64,000 nt of DNA from Candidatus Eiseniibacteriota bacterium (lineage in GTDB: Bacteria; Eisenbacteria; RBG-16-71-46; CAIMUX01), in assembly GCA_016712505.1 (NCBI GenBank), contig JADJQY010000004.1, positions 372,001 to 436,000 of the forward strand, read 5' to 3'. Shown here in pieces: positions 19,301 through 27,854 of the stretch (positions are counted from its first letter, which is position 1; each line of letters starts with the position of its first letter). A program made the translations under genes and the position numbers. The notes beneath the pieces were generated by a model, which saw nothing but the letters and a program-made list of their open reading frames with translations, ran no database searches and was not told where the DNA came from.

Positions 19301-19435
19301 GGTGGAGACACCATGGAGGGAGTTGCCGAGCAGGTACGAGAGCTGCTTCGACCAGACCACCTCGAGCATGAGGCTGGTCGCGCCGGAAACGACGAAGCAG
19401 GCCGCCAGCGGCCAGAACCGGGTTGATCCTCGCAT
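16349..19435 (-). CDS. Membrane-fused spermidine synthase-like protein with TPR tail
   Basis: A 1028-residue protein in three parts. Residues 1-500 hold about 14 hydrophobic helices resembling an MFS-like membrane domain. About 530-760 is a spermidine synthase-type methyltransferase fold: Gly-Tyr-Gly-Ser-Gly-Met-Thr near 557, Glu-Leu-Glu-Pro, then Leu-Glu-Asp-Gly-Arg and Ser-Glu-Pro-Ser-Asn-Pro-Trp. The C-terminal 100 residues form TPR-like repeats (Ala-Asn-Leu-Gly-Leu-Ala-Arg-Leu-Leu-Arg-Asp-Arg-Gly). Such fused proteins are common in uncultured Gram-negatives and true polyamine synthesis is often unproven. ATG at 19435 is chosen because it starts the first membrane helix; the open frame continues upstream into the divergent helicase gene. 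Overlaps the GT87 gene by 4 bases. Confidence 0.82.
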   Translation of the reverse strand: MRGSTRFWPLAACFVVSGATSLMLEVVWSKQLSYLLGNSLHGVSTVVAAFMGGLALGSALAGRLEGRVQSPIRVYGLLQIAVGLYALLSLPLLRFLDPALRGLFESVGGLPVFGVGVRFAVVFLLIGSPVLLMGMTLPLLTKAASGEARLERVTGLLYGLNTVGACVGTLLAGYLLVPSLGLLRTALLAGAIDLATGGVALALARQVQARGEEERAARPAGAAGTDSLAAMRGLTLLLGAAGATAMIFEVGWFRLLGLTLGPSVYAFSCMLAVYLAGIGLGSAAAARWLSPRTVSGARLFGILALILAALGLLGLFVANRLPEVHLAIQGWTLPRFGTAGFAFGQALTAACLVLLPCLFSGALFPAALRAAREARPDLDPSRTVARLYFGNTLGSILGSLAAGFWLVPGLGVWNSLKLAAVLSAILGLVALLGLRAAAGTQAELRPFSRFWPAAVGAVSITLLVIFAPPWNAARWNQGLYREAVSLEGERARSNPGRLLFAREGKNASVAVFRAIQGATLCVSGKPDASTDRGDTQTQLLLGHLPLFATPQIDRVLVIGYGSGMTVGSVLAHDEVKAVDVAELEPAVIEASPYFESINRSPLADPRCRVALEDGRLFLEQAREPYDVITSEPSNPWMAGVANLFTVEFYRSVRRHLRPGGVFAQWIQNYRISDEAFRTMLASLQAEFSHLIVFQINFGDLMVLGSDQPISAPWDLVLRRFLDPDVRATLGEIGIRDPRELGFFLLMPESAVRGYVGSARRNTDDNVWLEHRMPIEMLRRDLATPGAGQIGTAAAELGARSRIAAYESLWPGWPLESGLEAIVDYPSRVEPLALEGTWLFDPWIELRQIQERGFLTELRARDRQDLAARVEKWSARGASLRAFREEVTTGLVAARQAGMLTPEMFDEVLSQYEVPLALTFGAAFHRGRGDLVRAEQLYRRALGHPESDTWLDANLGLARLLRDRGENAAAYQLARNAAQRFPYYSAPFVLAARLALRLDDPAAARELVQRGLFFNPGDPELIDAAKATP

Positions 19436-19492
19436 GGGGCCGCATTGTACCCGGAGGTTCGCACCGACGACGAGAGGCGGTATCTTCCGGAC

Positions 19493-21847
19493 ATGTTTCA
19501 GATCGGTGACAAGGTGCTTCACCAGTTCAATCGTGAGTTCGGGCCGGGTGAGGTGATCTCGGTCGGGCAGGGGCGCATGACGGTGCGCTTCCCCCGGCTG
19601 GGCGAGACGCTCCAGTTCGGCCTGGATGACCACGCCTTCGTCCCGCTGGTCCTCCCGGCGGGTACCGACCCCGAACGCTGGGCCGAAGAGTGGAGCGACG
19701 ATCTGGTCGAGCGACTGCTCCGCCGCGAGGTCGACACTCTGCGCGCGCTGCGGAACCGGCTCGACGCCCTCCGCTTGATGGAGATCCGCGAGGCCGACGG
19801 CCTCGGCTCCTACCTCGGCGGCCGTCTCCGGGTCTTCCCCCACCAGATTCATGTCGCCGAGGCTGCCTGCCAGACCGACCCGGTGCGCTGGCTACTGGCC
19901 GATGAGGTCGGCCTGGGCAAGACGGTCGAGGCGTGCCTGATCCTCTCCCGGCTCCTCCGCACCAAGCGTGCCGAGCGGGTGATGGTGATCGCCCCGCGGA
20001 CCCTGGCGGTCCAGTGGCTCGGGGAGCTGTACCGGAAATTCCACCAGATCTTCGTGCTCCTCGACGAGGAGCGACGCAACGACGTCTGGAAGGACATGGG
20101 GGCAGAGTTCAATCCCTTCGAAGTACACGCCCGCTCGGTGGTACCGCTCGAGGATCTGGTGCAGGACACACGGGCCCAGCGGGCCGCGATCGCGGCCCGG
20201 CCCGATCTTCTGGTGATCGACGAGGCCCATCGGCTCGAGCGCCGGCCCGGTCATCCCGGGAGCCCGGCCTACCGCACGGTTGCCCCGATCACCGGCGCGG
20301 CCCGTCACGCCCTGCTGCTCAGCGCGACGCCTCTCGAGGCGGACACCCACGGCTTCTTTCGCCTACTCGAGCTACTCTGGCCCGAGCGCTTCTCGTCCTG
20401 GGAAACGTTTCAGAACCAGCTACGCGAAGGCATACCCCTCTACCCCTGCACCAGCTCGACCCGCCGAATCGATATCGGCGGACTCCCCCCGCGCCTCGGC
20501 CAACGAGTCGAGCTGGAGGAGTGGCCGGAGCTGGAGTTCCGCCTCGGCAATACCCTCGCCATGCCCGCAGCGCGGCCACTCGAACGCCACACCCGTGAAG
20601 AAGCTGTTCAGCGGTCCCTCGCCGCGCCGGTGCCGGAGCGTGACCTGCGCCTCGAATGGATCCTGAGCGAGGCACCGCGCTGGAAGAGGCGCCGGGAGAA
20701 GTCCCTGCTGTTCGTCGGCGAGCGGGCTGCGCTCGATTTCCTCAAGCAGGAACTCGAGTTCAAGCTGCACCAGCGCGTCGCGGTGTTTCACGAAGATCTT
20801 TCGCTCGCGCAACGCGACCTCGAGGTCTCGCAGTTCGCCCAGCCGGATGGGCCTTCGCTGCTGATCTCGACCGAATGCGGCGGCGAGGGACGAAACTTCG
20901 AATTCTGCCGTCGCCTGATCCTCTTCGATCTCCCCTGGAACGCTGCCCTGGTCGAGCAGCGGATCGGCCGCCTCGATCGGATCAGCCGGACGCGACCGGT
21001 CGAGATCGTCTACTTCCGTCCAGGCTCCGGCTTCGCGCGGGAGGTCGCCGAGTTGTACGAGGCACTGGGCATTTTCAAGGAGCCGCTCGGGGGCCTCGAG
21101 CGATCCCTGACCCATGTCGAGGCGGCGATCCGCGAGGCGGTGCACCAGCCGGAGCCTTCCCTCGATCTCGAGTCGATCCTGACCGAGTCGCGCGAGTTGC
21201 GCGCCCGCACCCACGACGGCGTCTATCAGCATCTCCACCAGAACCGGTACACCGCAGCGCACGGACCGGAGATCGTGGCCCGCATTCCGGCCGAACTCGA
21301 GCGACTGAACGAGCAGGTGATCGTCGAGGCCTGTCGCCAGTTCGGTTTCGAGGTGGTCGATCGCGCGGAGAAGAGAACCTGGTACATCGAGTTCGGCGCC
21401 CTGGCCAACATCGACGATCTCTCGGGCATCAGCCCCGGCAGCCGCTGGCTCGGCACCTTCGATCGCGAAGCTGCGGTGGAGCGGGAGACGCTCGACTTCT
21501 TCGGCGCCGGTCACCCGCTGGTGGAGGGAGTGCTCGATGAACTCACGCACGGCCACCGCGGCCAGGTCGCGCTGCTCTCCGCGAGCGGAACGAAGCAGCG
21601 AGCCCACGGACTGCTCCTGGTGCTCAAGCGCGGCGCGACGTTCGAGATGGTCCCGATCGACCTCGAGGGTCGCGTGCGCAACGAGTGGCTCCCCATCCTG
21701 CGCGGAGAGTCGGGTCGGCTCACCGACCTCCACCCTTCGCGCTGGAACCCACCCGAGTCGTTCGCCGACCTCGCGCGCGCTGTACTCCAGCACGCGCGCC
21801 AGCAAGCCACGCCGGTCGCGCTGGCCGGCGTAGAACTGCTGCCGTAG
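19493..21847 (+). CDS. RapA-like SNF2-family helicase
   Basis: A 784-residue superfamily 2 ATPase. The first 60 residues (Gly-Asp-Lys-Val-Leu-His-Gln-Phe-Asn...Gly-Pro-Gly-Glu-Val-Ile) form a small beta-barrel like the Tudor/CarD-type domains at the start of RapA. Walker A is Asp-Glu-Val-Gly-Leu-Gly-Lys-Thr-Val-Glu-Ala near 137, Asp-Glu-Ala-His near 241, Ser-Ala-Thr-Pro near 276. Motif VI region Ile-Gly-Arg-Leu-Asp-Arg-Ile-Ser-Arg lies near 490. RapA recycles stalled RNA polymerase after transcription; this protein is shorter than the 968-residue E. coli RapA. Start ATG at 19493 begins the barrel; the divergent gene starts 57 bases away, so their promoters share that gap. Confidence 0.85.
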   Translation: MFQIGDKVLHQFNREFGPGEVISVGQGRMTVRFPRLGETLQFGLDDHAFVPLVLPAGTDPERWAEEWSDDLVERLLRREVDTLRALRNRLDALRLMEIREADGLGSYLGGRLRVFPHQIHVAEAACQTDPVRWLLADEVGLGKTVEACLILSRLLRTKRAERVMVIAPRTLAVQWLGELYRKFHQIFVLLDEERRNDVWKDMGAEFNPFEVHARSVVPLEDLVQDTRAQRAAIAARPDLLVIDEAHRLERRPGHPGSPAYRTVAPITGAARHALLLSATPLEADTHGFFRLLELLWPERFSSWETFQNQLREGIPLYPCTSSTRRIDIGGLPPRLGQRVELEEWPELEFRLGNTLAMPAARPLERHTREEAVQRSLAAPVPERDLRLEWILSEAPRWKRRREKSLLFVGERAALDFLKQELEFKLHQRVAVFHEDLSLAQRDLEVSQFAQPDGPSLLISTECGGEGRNFEFCRRLILFDLPWNAALVEQRIGRLDRISRTRPVEIVYFRPGSGFAREVAELYEALGIFKEPLGGLERSLTHVEAAIREAVHQPEPSLDLESILTESRELRARTHDGVYQHLHQNRYTAAHGPEIVARIPAELERLNEQVIVEACRQFGFEVVDRAEKRTWYIEFGALANIDDLSGISPGSRWLGTFDREAAVERETLDFFGAGHPLVEGVLDELTHGHRGQVALLSASGTKQRAHGLLLVLKRGATFEMVPIDLEGRVRNEWLPILRGESGRLTDLHPSRWNPPESFADLARAVLQHARQQATPVALAGVELLP

Positions 21848-21858
21848 GGCGACGCCGG

Positions 21859-22512
21859 CTAGAACACCGTCACCTGAAAGTCGAAGGTCGCCTTCGGTTC
21901 GCAGGCCAGCCAGAGGCGGACGCTGTACTGACCAGTGTTGAGGTCGCCCCCGTGGGCATCGCTGGCCGGGATGGTAAAGCGCAGCTCCCCCTCCGGCAGC
22001 AGAGCCGGCACGAAGAGGATCGGGTCCCAGACGGTTGGCCCCTTGTAGCGCCCGATCGAGGTGTTCATCAACTGCCCGAACACGTCGCGGATCTCCCAGC
22101 CGACCGGGGGATCACCGTAGCAGCGGAGCTGGTGTTCGCGGATGCCCCACTCCTGGAAGCGGAACTGCACCAGCATCTCCTCGCCGCGGGCGACGTCGGG
22201 GGTCCAGAGCTCGCAGGTGCAGTCGAGCTCGTCGCCGATCCGCTGGGTGGCGACCACGTAGGGGAAGGTAAGTACCGGAGTGCGCGGCTCCGCCGCCCCG
22301 CGATCGTCATCCTCATGGGACTCGTTCCGGGGAGGGGCGCTCCCCTCCGACTCCCGAGCGTCGGTCGAATCGGCGGGGGGCTGCTCGGCCGTTGGATCAT
22401 TGATCGCCGCGGACGGTGGGGACGCGGGCGGGCGGGTGGCTACCATCGTGTAGCAACCACTGACCAGCAGCAGCCCCGTCGCAGCGATTCCAACCCAAAG
22501 ACCTGGTCTCAT
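21859..22512 (-). CDS. Predicted lipoprotein of unknown function
   Basis: A 217-residue protein with a lipoprotein signal: Leu-Leu-Leu-Val-Ser-Gly-Cys, modified Cys at about residue 20. A Pro/Ser/Asp/Glu-rich linker (about 25-75) separates the anchor from a compact beta-rich domain (Val-Gln-Phe-Arg-Phe-Gln-Glu-Trp-Gly; Ser-Val-Arg-Leu-Trp-Leu-Ala-Cys-Glu-Pro) with four Cys. The C-terminal domain resembles ABC-transporter Wzt-like or Ig-like domains in general shape, but no family is recognised. ATG at 22512 is chosen for the GAGGAGGGG just upstream and because the signal follows directly. It converges on the helicase gene with 11 bases between. Confidence 0.68.
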   Translation of the reverse strand: MRPGLWVGIAATGLLLVSGCYTMVATRPPASPPSAAINDPTAEQPPADSTDARESEGSAPPRNESHEDDDRGAAEPRTPVLTFPYVVATQRIGDELDCTCELWTPDVARGEEMLVQFRFQEWGIREHQLRCYGDPPVGWEIRDVFGQLMNTSIGRYKGPTVWDPILFVPALLPEGELRFTIPASDAHGGDLNTGQYSVRLWLACEPKATFDFQVTVF

Positions 22513-22781
22513 GAGCGTTTCCCCTCCTCCTCGTCCGTCCACCTGCCGTTGGCGGTGCGTCTCAGACTACTCGATGCCCGATGGCTGAAACAGCGCCCCT
22601 CCGGATCCGTTCCGCCGCGGCCCCCGCGGCAGCACTTTCCTTCCCGCCGCGCTTGTCCCGGCCGGCTCACGGTTCTACACTCCGGCGGGCGCGCACCCGG
22701 CGTATTCTTGCGCCCGCCGTGCATCCATCGCCGCGGAGCGATGATCGGCACGGCCCACATCCAACGCACAAGGGCAAAGAC

Positions 22782-24177
22782 ATGAGCCAAGTCGGCACTC
22801 CCTCGAATCCTCTGCGGGTCGCAATCATCGGTTCCGGCCCCTCCGGCTTCTACGCCGCGGACTTCTTGCAGAAGACCAAGGACCTCTCGGTCGCGATCGA
22901 CATGTACGACCGTCTCCCGACCCCCTTCGGTCTGGTGCGGGGCGGCGTCGCACCGGACCACCAGAAGATCAAGACGGTGATCAAGGCCTACGAGAAGGTG
23001 GCTCAGCACCCCAGCTTCCGCTTCTTTGGCAACGTAGCCTATGGCACCGACCTCTCCCGGCTGGACCTCGAGTCCCACTACCACGGCGTCATCTACTCCG
23101 TCGGCTCCGAGACCGACCGCCGCATGGGCGTCCCGGGTGAAGATCTCACGGGCAGCCACCCGGCAACCAAGTTCGTCGGCTGGTACAACGCCCACCCCGA
23201 CTATCGCGAGGAGCAGTTCGATCTCACTCAGGAGAACGTCGCGGTGGTCGGCATCGGAAATGTCGCGATGGACGTGATCCGCATCCTGGCCCGCAGCCAG
23301 AGTGAACTGATGTCGACCGACATCGCCGACTACGCGATGGAGGCGCTGGCCAAGAGCAAGGTGAAGAACATCTACGTGCTCGCGCGCCGCGGCCCGGCCC
23401 AGGCTGCCTATACCAATCCCGAGATCAAGGAACTCGGCGAGATGGAGGAAGCCGACGTCACCTGCCCTGCCGACGAGGCGGAACTCGATGAGTATTCGCG
23501 CGAATGGCTCACTGCCAACCCCGACCGCACGGTCGAAACGAACGTCGAGGTCATGCAGGAGTACGCGAAGCGCACCCCCACCGGGAAGCGCTGCCGCATC
23601 CACTTCCGCTTCCTCGTCTCGCCGGTCGAGCTGATCGGCAATGGGAAGGTCGAGGCAGTCAAGATCGTGAAGAACAAGCTGGTCAAGTCGGACGACGGCT
23701 CGATGCGACCCAAGGCCACCGATCAGTTCGAGACCATCCCGGTCGGTCTGGTCTTCCGTTCGGTCGGCTACATGGGGCTCCCGCTCCCCGGCCTTCCCTT
23801 TGATCAGAAGGCGGGCACCTTCCCCCACGAGAAGGGACGGATCCTCGATCCCGAGACCAAGCAGCCCCTCCCCGGCCACTACTGCGCCGGATGGATCAAG
23901 CGTGGCCCCTCCGGGGTGATCGGGACCAACAAACCCGATGCGCAGGAGAGCGCGCAGTGCCTCCTCGACGACCTCGCCGCCGGCACGCTGCTCTCCCCCG
24001 GGAGCGCCGCCCCCGCCGCCGTCGAGACGATGCTCCAGGCGAAAGGCGTCCGCTACGTTTCCTACGCCGAGTGGCAGAGGCTCGACCAACTCGAACTCGA
24101 GCGCGGGGCCGCGGTCGGCCGCCCCCCGCAACAAGTTCTCCCGCGTCGACGAAATGCTCAAGGCCCTCGGAAAGTAG
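22782..24177 (+). CDS. FprA/adrenodoxin reductase-type ferredoxin-NADP reductase, frameshifted near its end
   Basis: About 465 residues of an FAD- and NADPH-dependent oxidoreductase. Gly-Ser-Gly-Pro-Ser-Gly-Phe-Tyr-Ala-Ala near residue 18 binds FAD. Pro-Thr-Pro-Phe-Gly-Leu-Val-Arg-Gly-Gly-Val-Ala-Pro-Asp-His-Gln is the adrenodoxin reductase hallmark, and Val-Gly-Ile-Gly-Asn-Val-Ala-Met-Asp is the NADP site. Reduces a ferredoxin with NADPH or the reverse. As read, the frame is lost at a run of six C (24122-24127). With five C the protein would end Arg-Asn-Lys-Phe-Ser-Arg-Val-Asp-Glu-Met-Leu-Lys-Ala-Leu-Gly-Lys at the TAG 24175-24177, the normal family ending. Only the last 17 or so residues are affected. 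Start ATG has a weak AGGG upstream. Confidence 0.88.
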
Positions 24178-24732
24178 CTCTCTCCCCGGGCCGGCGTCAC
24201 GCCGGCCCGGTGCGTTGCCGCCTGGGTGCTGCGGACGTTGCCAGCATCGATCGGCCTTCTCTCTGCCGCGTCCACCGCAATCGCCACCGGCCCAGCCCTC
24301 GGCATCGGGATCGCTGCCGGTGTCGGCTGGGTCAACTTCGCCGTTCCGCATCCGTCCAGGCGGACACCTGCGGGGCGGGCGGGCGGGCCTGCCCGGCCGG
24401 GGGCGCGGGGTCGCCCGTCCCCCTCGATTCCACGGTCAGGTGCTCAGTCGCTGGGGTGCACGAGGGGGGGTCGCGCTCGGCAGGACAATTCCGACTCCAG
24501 GCGGGGAGTCTGGTCGCTTCAGCTCGAGGGCTCCTTCCACCCTTCAATTCCGCTCCATGGATGCCTGGGACGTGGCGCTACCCGGGGACTTTCGCTATCA
24601 GTCCCTCCGGGGGGTCGCGACCTTCCTCGCTCCTCTGTAGCCGAGCGCGGTGCCTGGATCGGAGCACGAGTCGGGACCGGCGGATCTGCTATCCTCTCCG
24701 CGCATCTTCCACCCCAGAAACGAGGTCGCGGC
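24178..24732. other. Gene-poor stretch with a GC hairpin
   Basis: About 555 bases without a convincing gene. An 11-bp perfect hairpin (arms at 24186-24196 and 24200-24210, loop TCA) follows the reductase stop by eight bases and may end its transcript, though it lacks a T-run. The rest is open by chance in several frames but has no start signal and no family-like content. The last 80 bases probably hold the promoter and leader of the next gene. Confidence 0.4.
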
Positions 24733-25749
24733 ATGAGCCGAATGAAGAGCAGTGCGCGCCCGGCGATGTTTGCCGTGGCGGCGGTCGTGGGCGCGGTGCT
24801 CGTGCTCTACCTACAGCGGAACAAGCACGACACCGCGGCTGGCCCATTCACGGACGGGGCGGCACGATCGGAACCGGCTTACGACTCCAACCGGGAGGCC
24901 CGGCAGACGACGGAGGACCCGATGATGTATCCCCCCCCGCCCCCCGGCTCCGGCGCCGGTGCCAGCAGCGTTCGGCAGGGGCCATGCTTCCGCTACACCG
25001 TGCCCGCGGGATGGAGCGTGGCCGAGGACGGGCAGTTCGCGGTCGTACTCATCGCACCCGATCAGCGCGCGGTCACCACGATGGTCGGGAACGTCGGGCT
25101 GCCGAACGGCTACAACCCGGGCCAGTACCTGATGGAGCGTCTGAGCCAGGCCGGCTACCAGAACTTGCGCTTCGGGCAGATGCGTCAGGCCCAACCGGCG
25201 TTCGGCTTCCCTTCCGCGTGGGAGTGCGACGTCGACTATGTCGTGGGGGGTGTCGCTTGCCATGGGATCGCCCGCTGCAGCGTTGCGCCCAACTACGATT
25301 TCTGCACGATGGTGATGACCTGGGCCGCCTCCGAGAACTCGCAGTGGCCGAACTACGCCGGCTGGCTCCCCCAGATCGCCGCACAGGTCGACGTGACCAA
25401 CTCCGCCGCTTTCGGCGCCTCCGGGATCGCGCAACAGAACCTGCAGAACTCGATCGCGCTCGGGGAGCAGGCGCGGCGCAATCGCGAGCACTCCGCCCAG
25501 CAATGGGACCAGGTCACCCGCGAGCGCGGCGAGTCCCAGGACCGCAACAACGCCGCCTTTCGCGATGCAGTCGGCGGCGTGCAGCCGTATCAGGATCCCT
25601 ACCAGAACCGCACCGTCGAGTTGCCGGCGGGCAACGCGGTCTACTGGGTCAACATGACCACCGGCCAGATCGTGGGCGATCCGAATCCCTCGTTCGATCC
25701 CCGAACGCCGACCGACTCGAACTGGCGCGCGATGCCGCGGAATCGGTGA
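24733..25749 (+). CDS. Membrane-anchored extracytoplasmic protein of unknown function
   Basis: A 338-residue protein with a single N-terminal helix (about residues 9-25, Ala/Val/Leu-rich) with positive charges before it, so it is anchored with the rest outside. A disordered Pro-rich stretch (Pro x6 near 72) precedes a folded domain (about 80-215) with Tyr-Thr-Val-Pro-Ala-Gly-Trp-Ser-Val and several Cys, similar in style to PsbP/DUF1795-like stress proteins, but I cannot name it. A Gln/Asn/Arg-rich helix (about 230-290) is likely coiled coil. The C-terminal part has Ala-Val-Tyr-Trp-Val-Asn. GAGG lies upstream of the ATG. A bidirectional terminator follows. Confidence 0.65.
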   Translation: MSRMKSSARPAMFAVAAVVGAVLVLYLQRNKHDTAAGPFTDGAARSEPAYDSNREARQTTEDPMMYPPPPPGSGAGASSVRQGPCFRYTVPAGWSVAEDGQFAVVLIAPDQRAVTTMVGNVGLPNGYNPGQYLMERLSQAGYQNLRFGQMRQAQPAFGFPSAWECDVDYVVGGVACHGIARCSVAPNYDFCTMVMTWAASENSQWPNYAGWLPQIAAQVDVTNSAAFGASGIAQQNLQNSIALGEQARRNREHSAQQWDQVTRERGESQDRNNAAFRDAVGGVQPYQDPYQNRTVELPAGNAVYWVNMTTGQIVGDPNPSFDPRTPTDSNWRAMPRNR

Positions 25750-25767
25750 GGGGCGGTCACGCGAAAA

Positions 25768-25794
25768 AACCCCGTGGCGCGCGGCCTCGGGGTT
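25768..25794. terminator. Intrinsic terminator between convergent genes
   Basis: AACCCCG (25768-25774) pairs with CGGGGTT (25788-25794) across a 13-base loop. An A-run lies before it and a T-rich TTCTTCGTT after it, so it could serve both the anchored-protein gene (plus strand) and the ACP gene (minus strand). Confidence 0.65.
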
Positions 25795-25833
25795 CTTCGT
25801 TGCCTCGAAAACGAGGCGGTAGCGTGGTCCGCG

Positions 25834-26118
25834 CTAGTTCGAGGTGCGGCGCAGGATGAACTGGACGATGCGCTCGATGGAGTCGAGGTTCTCGGGGATC
25901 ATCTCGGAGTCCTCGACCCGGAAGTGGAAGTCGTCTTCGAGGAAGCCGATGACCTCGAGCACGCCGGTCGAGTCGATGATCCCGCGATCGAGCAGCGAGG
26001 CGTCGTCCGGCAGTTCGTTGGGATCGGGCACGTAAAAGTTCTTGATGATGAACTCCCGAACCCGGCTTCGCACCTCGGCAACGGATAGATTGGGCACGCT
26101 GAAGGCGGCCTCGGACAT
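25834..26118 (-). CDS. Acyl carrier protein
   Basis: A 94-residue acidic helical protein of the ACP/PCP family. The phosphopantetheine attachment site is Ser50 in Ile-Ile-Asp-Ser-Thr-Gly-Val-Leu-Glu-Val-Ile, with the expected Asp before it. The usual Asp-Ser-Leu is Asp-Ser-Thr-Gly here, as in many dedicated (non-fatty-acid) carrier proteins. The ATG at 26118 is preceded by AGGAGG. It is the last gene of a minus-strand group NadE-AsnB-AMP ligase-ACP, and lies 162 bases after the ligase. It probably carries the acyl or aminoacyl group activated by that ligase. Confidence 0.85.
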   Translation of the reverse strand: MSEAAFSVPNLSVAEVRSRVREFIIKNFYVPDPNELPDDASLLDRGIIDSTGVLEVIGFLEDDFHFRVEDSEMIPENLDSIERIVQFILRRTSN

Positions 26119-26280
26119 CGGAACTCCTCCTGTGACCACACGGGGAAATGTGGGTGTGTATCGTGGTCTTTCCAAGAATCGACCACGCTACGCGTTACCT
26201 GAGCGATCAATTCTATCCCTGGAAACGTCCGCGGCGCTACGGGGCGAACAGCCTTCGACCGGCGAACTGGGTTAGAAGAC

Positions 26281-27846
26281 TCACCGAAGATCGGTTTTCT
26301 TGATCTTACCCGTCGTTGTCTTGGGCAAATCGCCGACAAAATCGACGAACTTGGGGACCATGAACCCTTCCAGGCGCCGCTGACACTCCCGGATCACCTG
26401 GCGCTCGTCCATCGAGACGCCGGTCTCAAGAACGACAAATGCCTTCACCGCCTGGCCGAGCAGCTCGTCGGCCACCCCGATCACGGCGGCCTCTCGGACC
26501 CCCTCGATGTTCATCAGGGCGGATTCGACTTCCTTGGGCGCGACCTTCTCGCCTCGGGACTTGATCACGTCGTCCATGCGGGCGACGAAGTAGAGGTACC
26601 CCTCCTCGTCGAGCTTGCAGAAGTCGCCGGTGTAGAGCACCTGCTCTCCGGGGAGCGGACCCGGGCGGAGCTTCTTCGCCGTCTCCTCGGGCTTCTCCCA
26701 GTAACCAGGCATGACGGTGGCCCCACGAATGACGAGCTGGCCGACCTCGCCCGGACCGAGACGCCGGTCGTGCTCATCGACGATCCAGAGTTCCGTGTCG
26801 GGAATGGCGATTCCCACCGAAGTGGGCTTTCGATCGAGATCCTCCGGCGGCAGATAGGTGCAACGCTTGCACTCGGTCAGCCCGTACATCGAGTAGATGC
26901 GCGAGGCGGGAAACAGGTCCTTGAGCACCAGGATGTGCTTCACCGGGAGAGCGGCGGCCGTGTTGGTCACGTACCGGATGTTGGAGAAATCGTACTCCGC
27001 GAGGGTCTTCATCTCGGCCAGGATGGCGAAGATGGTCGGAACCCCGGGGAAGCCGGTCACCTTCTCCTGCACCATGAGATTGAGCACCTGGGCCGGGTAG
27101 GTGAAGGATCGCTCGAGTACCAGGCGCGCACCCACTCGAAAGCTCAGAATCATCTGATAGAGGCCGTAGTCGAAGGAGAACGGCAGGACGCAGAGGACGA
27201 CGTCGTCTTCCACCATCCGGAGATAGGTCGATATGGAGCGCGCGGCGGTCAGCATGTTGCGGTGGGTGAGCATCACCCCTTTGGGATCGCCGGTCGAACC
27301 GCTGGTGTAGATGATGGCGGCGAGATCGATGTCAAGGTTGCGGCGCCGGGGCGGCAGGCTGCGCTCGCCCCGCGCGAGAAGGGTTTCCCAGGCGATCAGC
27401 CCCGGGAGCCCGGCGGCACGCGCGGGATCGAACGATCCGGAGAGCACCACCGAGCGCAGGTGCTCCGCTCGCTGCGTCGCTTCGAGAATCACCGGCAGGA
27501 GGTGCGCGTCGGAGATCATCGCCCGCGCGCGGCTGTCGTTCAGATAGTAGGCCAGCTTGTCGGCCTTGGTCTGGGGATTGACGATCGACACGACCGCGTT
27601 CGCCTTGAGCACTCCCCAGAAGGAGATCACCGTCTCGAGCGTATTGTCGGCGAAGACGATCACCCGATCGCCGCGCTCGACCCCGGCCGCGATGAGGCTG
27701 TGCGCGAGAGCGTTCGCGCGAGCATCGATCTCGGCGTAGCTCAGCCGCTCCCCCTTTACCACCAGGGCGATCTTCTCGGGGAGGCGCGCGGCGGATCGCT
27801 CGAGCAGGTCGTGCAGTTGCGGAATGGCGCTGACCAGGATTTCCAT
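26281..27846 (-). CDS. Acyl/aminoacyl-AMP ligase (ANL superfamily)
   Basis: A 521-residue AMP-forming ligase. The P-loop-like motif Tyr-Thr-Ser-Gly-Ser-Thr-Gly-Asp-Pro-Lys-Gly is near residue 178; Tyr-Thr-Gly-Asp-Phe is near 403; Arg-Met-Asp-Asp-Val-Ile-Lys-Ser-Arg-Gly-Glu-Lys-Val follows; and the catalytic Lys sits in Thr-Thr-Thr-Gly-Lys-Ile-Lys at the C-terminus. It activates a carboxylic acid as the adenylate and passes it to CoA or, more likely here, to the neighbouring ACP. The ATG at 27846 lies 8 bases after the AsnB stop; the AGGAA before it overlaps that stop. The substrate cannot be read from sequence; the family includes exosortase-associated and polysaccharide-linked ligases. Confidence 0.87.
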   Translation of the reverse strand: MEILVSAIPQLHDLLERSAARLPEKIALVVKGERLSYAEIDARANALAHSLIAAGVERGDRVIVFADNTLETVISFWGVLKANAVVSIVNPQTKADKLAYYLNDSRARAMISDAHLLPVILEATQRAEHLRSVVLSGSFDPARAAGLPGLIAWETLLARGERSLPPRRRNLDIDLAAIIYTSGSTGDPKGVMLTHRNMLTAARSISTYLRMVEDDVVLCVLPFSFDYGLYQMILSFRVGARLVLERSFTYPAQVLNLMVQEKVTGFPGVPTIFAILAEMKTLAEYDFSNIRYVTNTAAALPVKHILVLKDLFPASRIYSMYGLTECKRCTYLPPEDLDRKPTSVGIAIPDTELWIVDEHDRRLGPGEVGQLVIRGATVMPGYWEKPEETAKKLRPGPLPGEQVLYTGDFCKLDEEGYLYFVARMDDVIKSRGEKVAPKEVESALMNIEGVREAAVIGVADELLGQAVKAFVVLETGVSMDERQVIRECQRRLEGFMVPKFVDFVGDLPKTTTGKIKKTDLR

Positions 27847-27854
27847 GGAGATTC

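Noticed and set aside
22509..24335. A 608-residue open frame on the minus strand
   Set aside because: It lies wholly over the ferredoxin reductase, has no family-like content and no Shine-Dalgarno; it is a GC-bias shadow.
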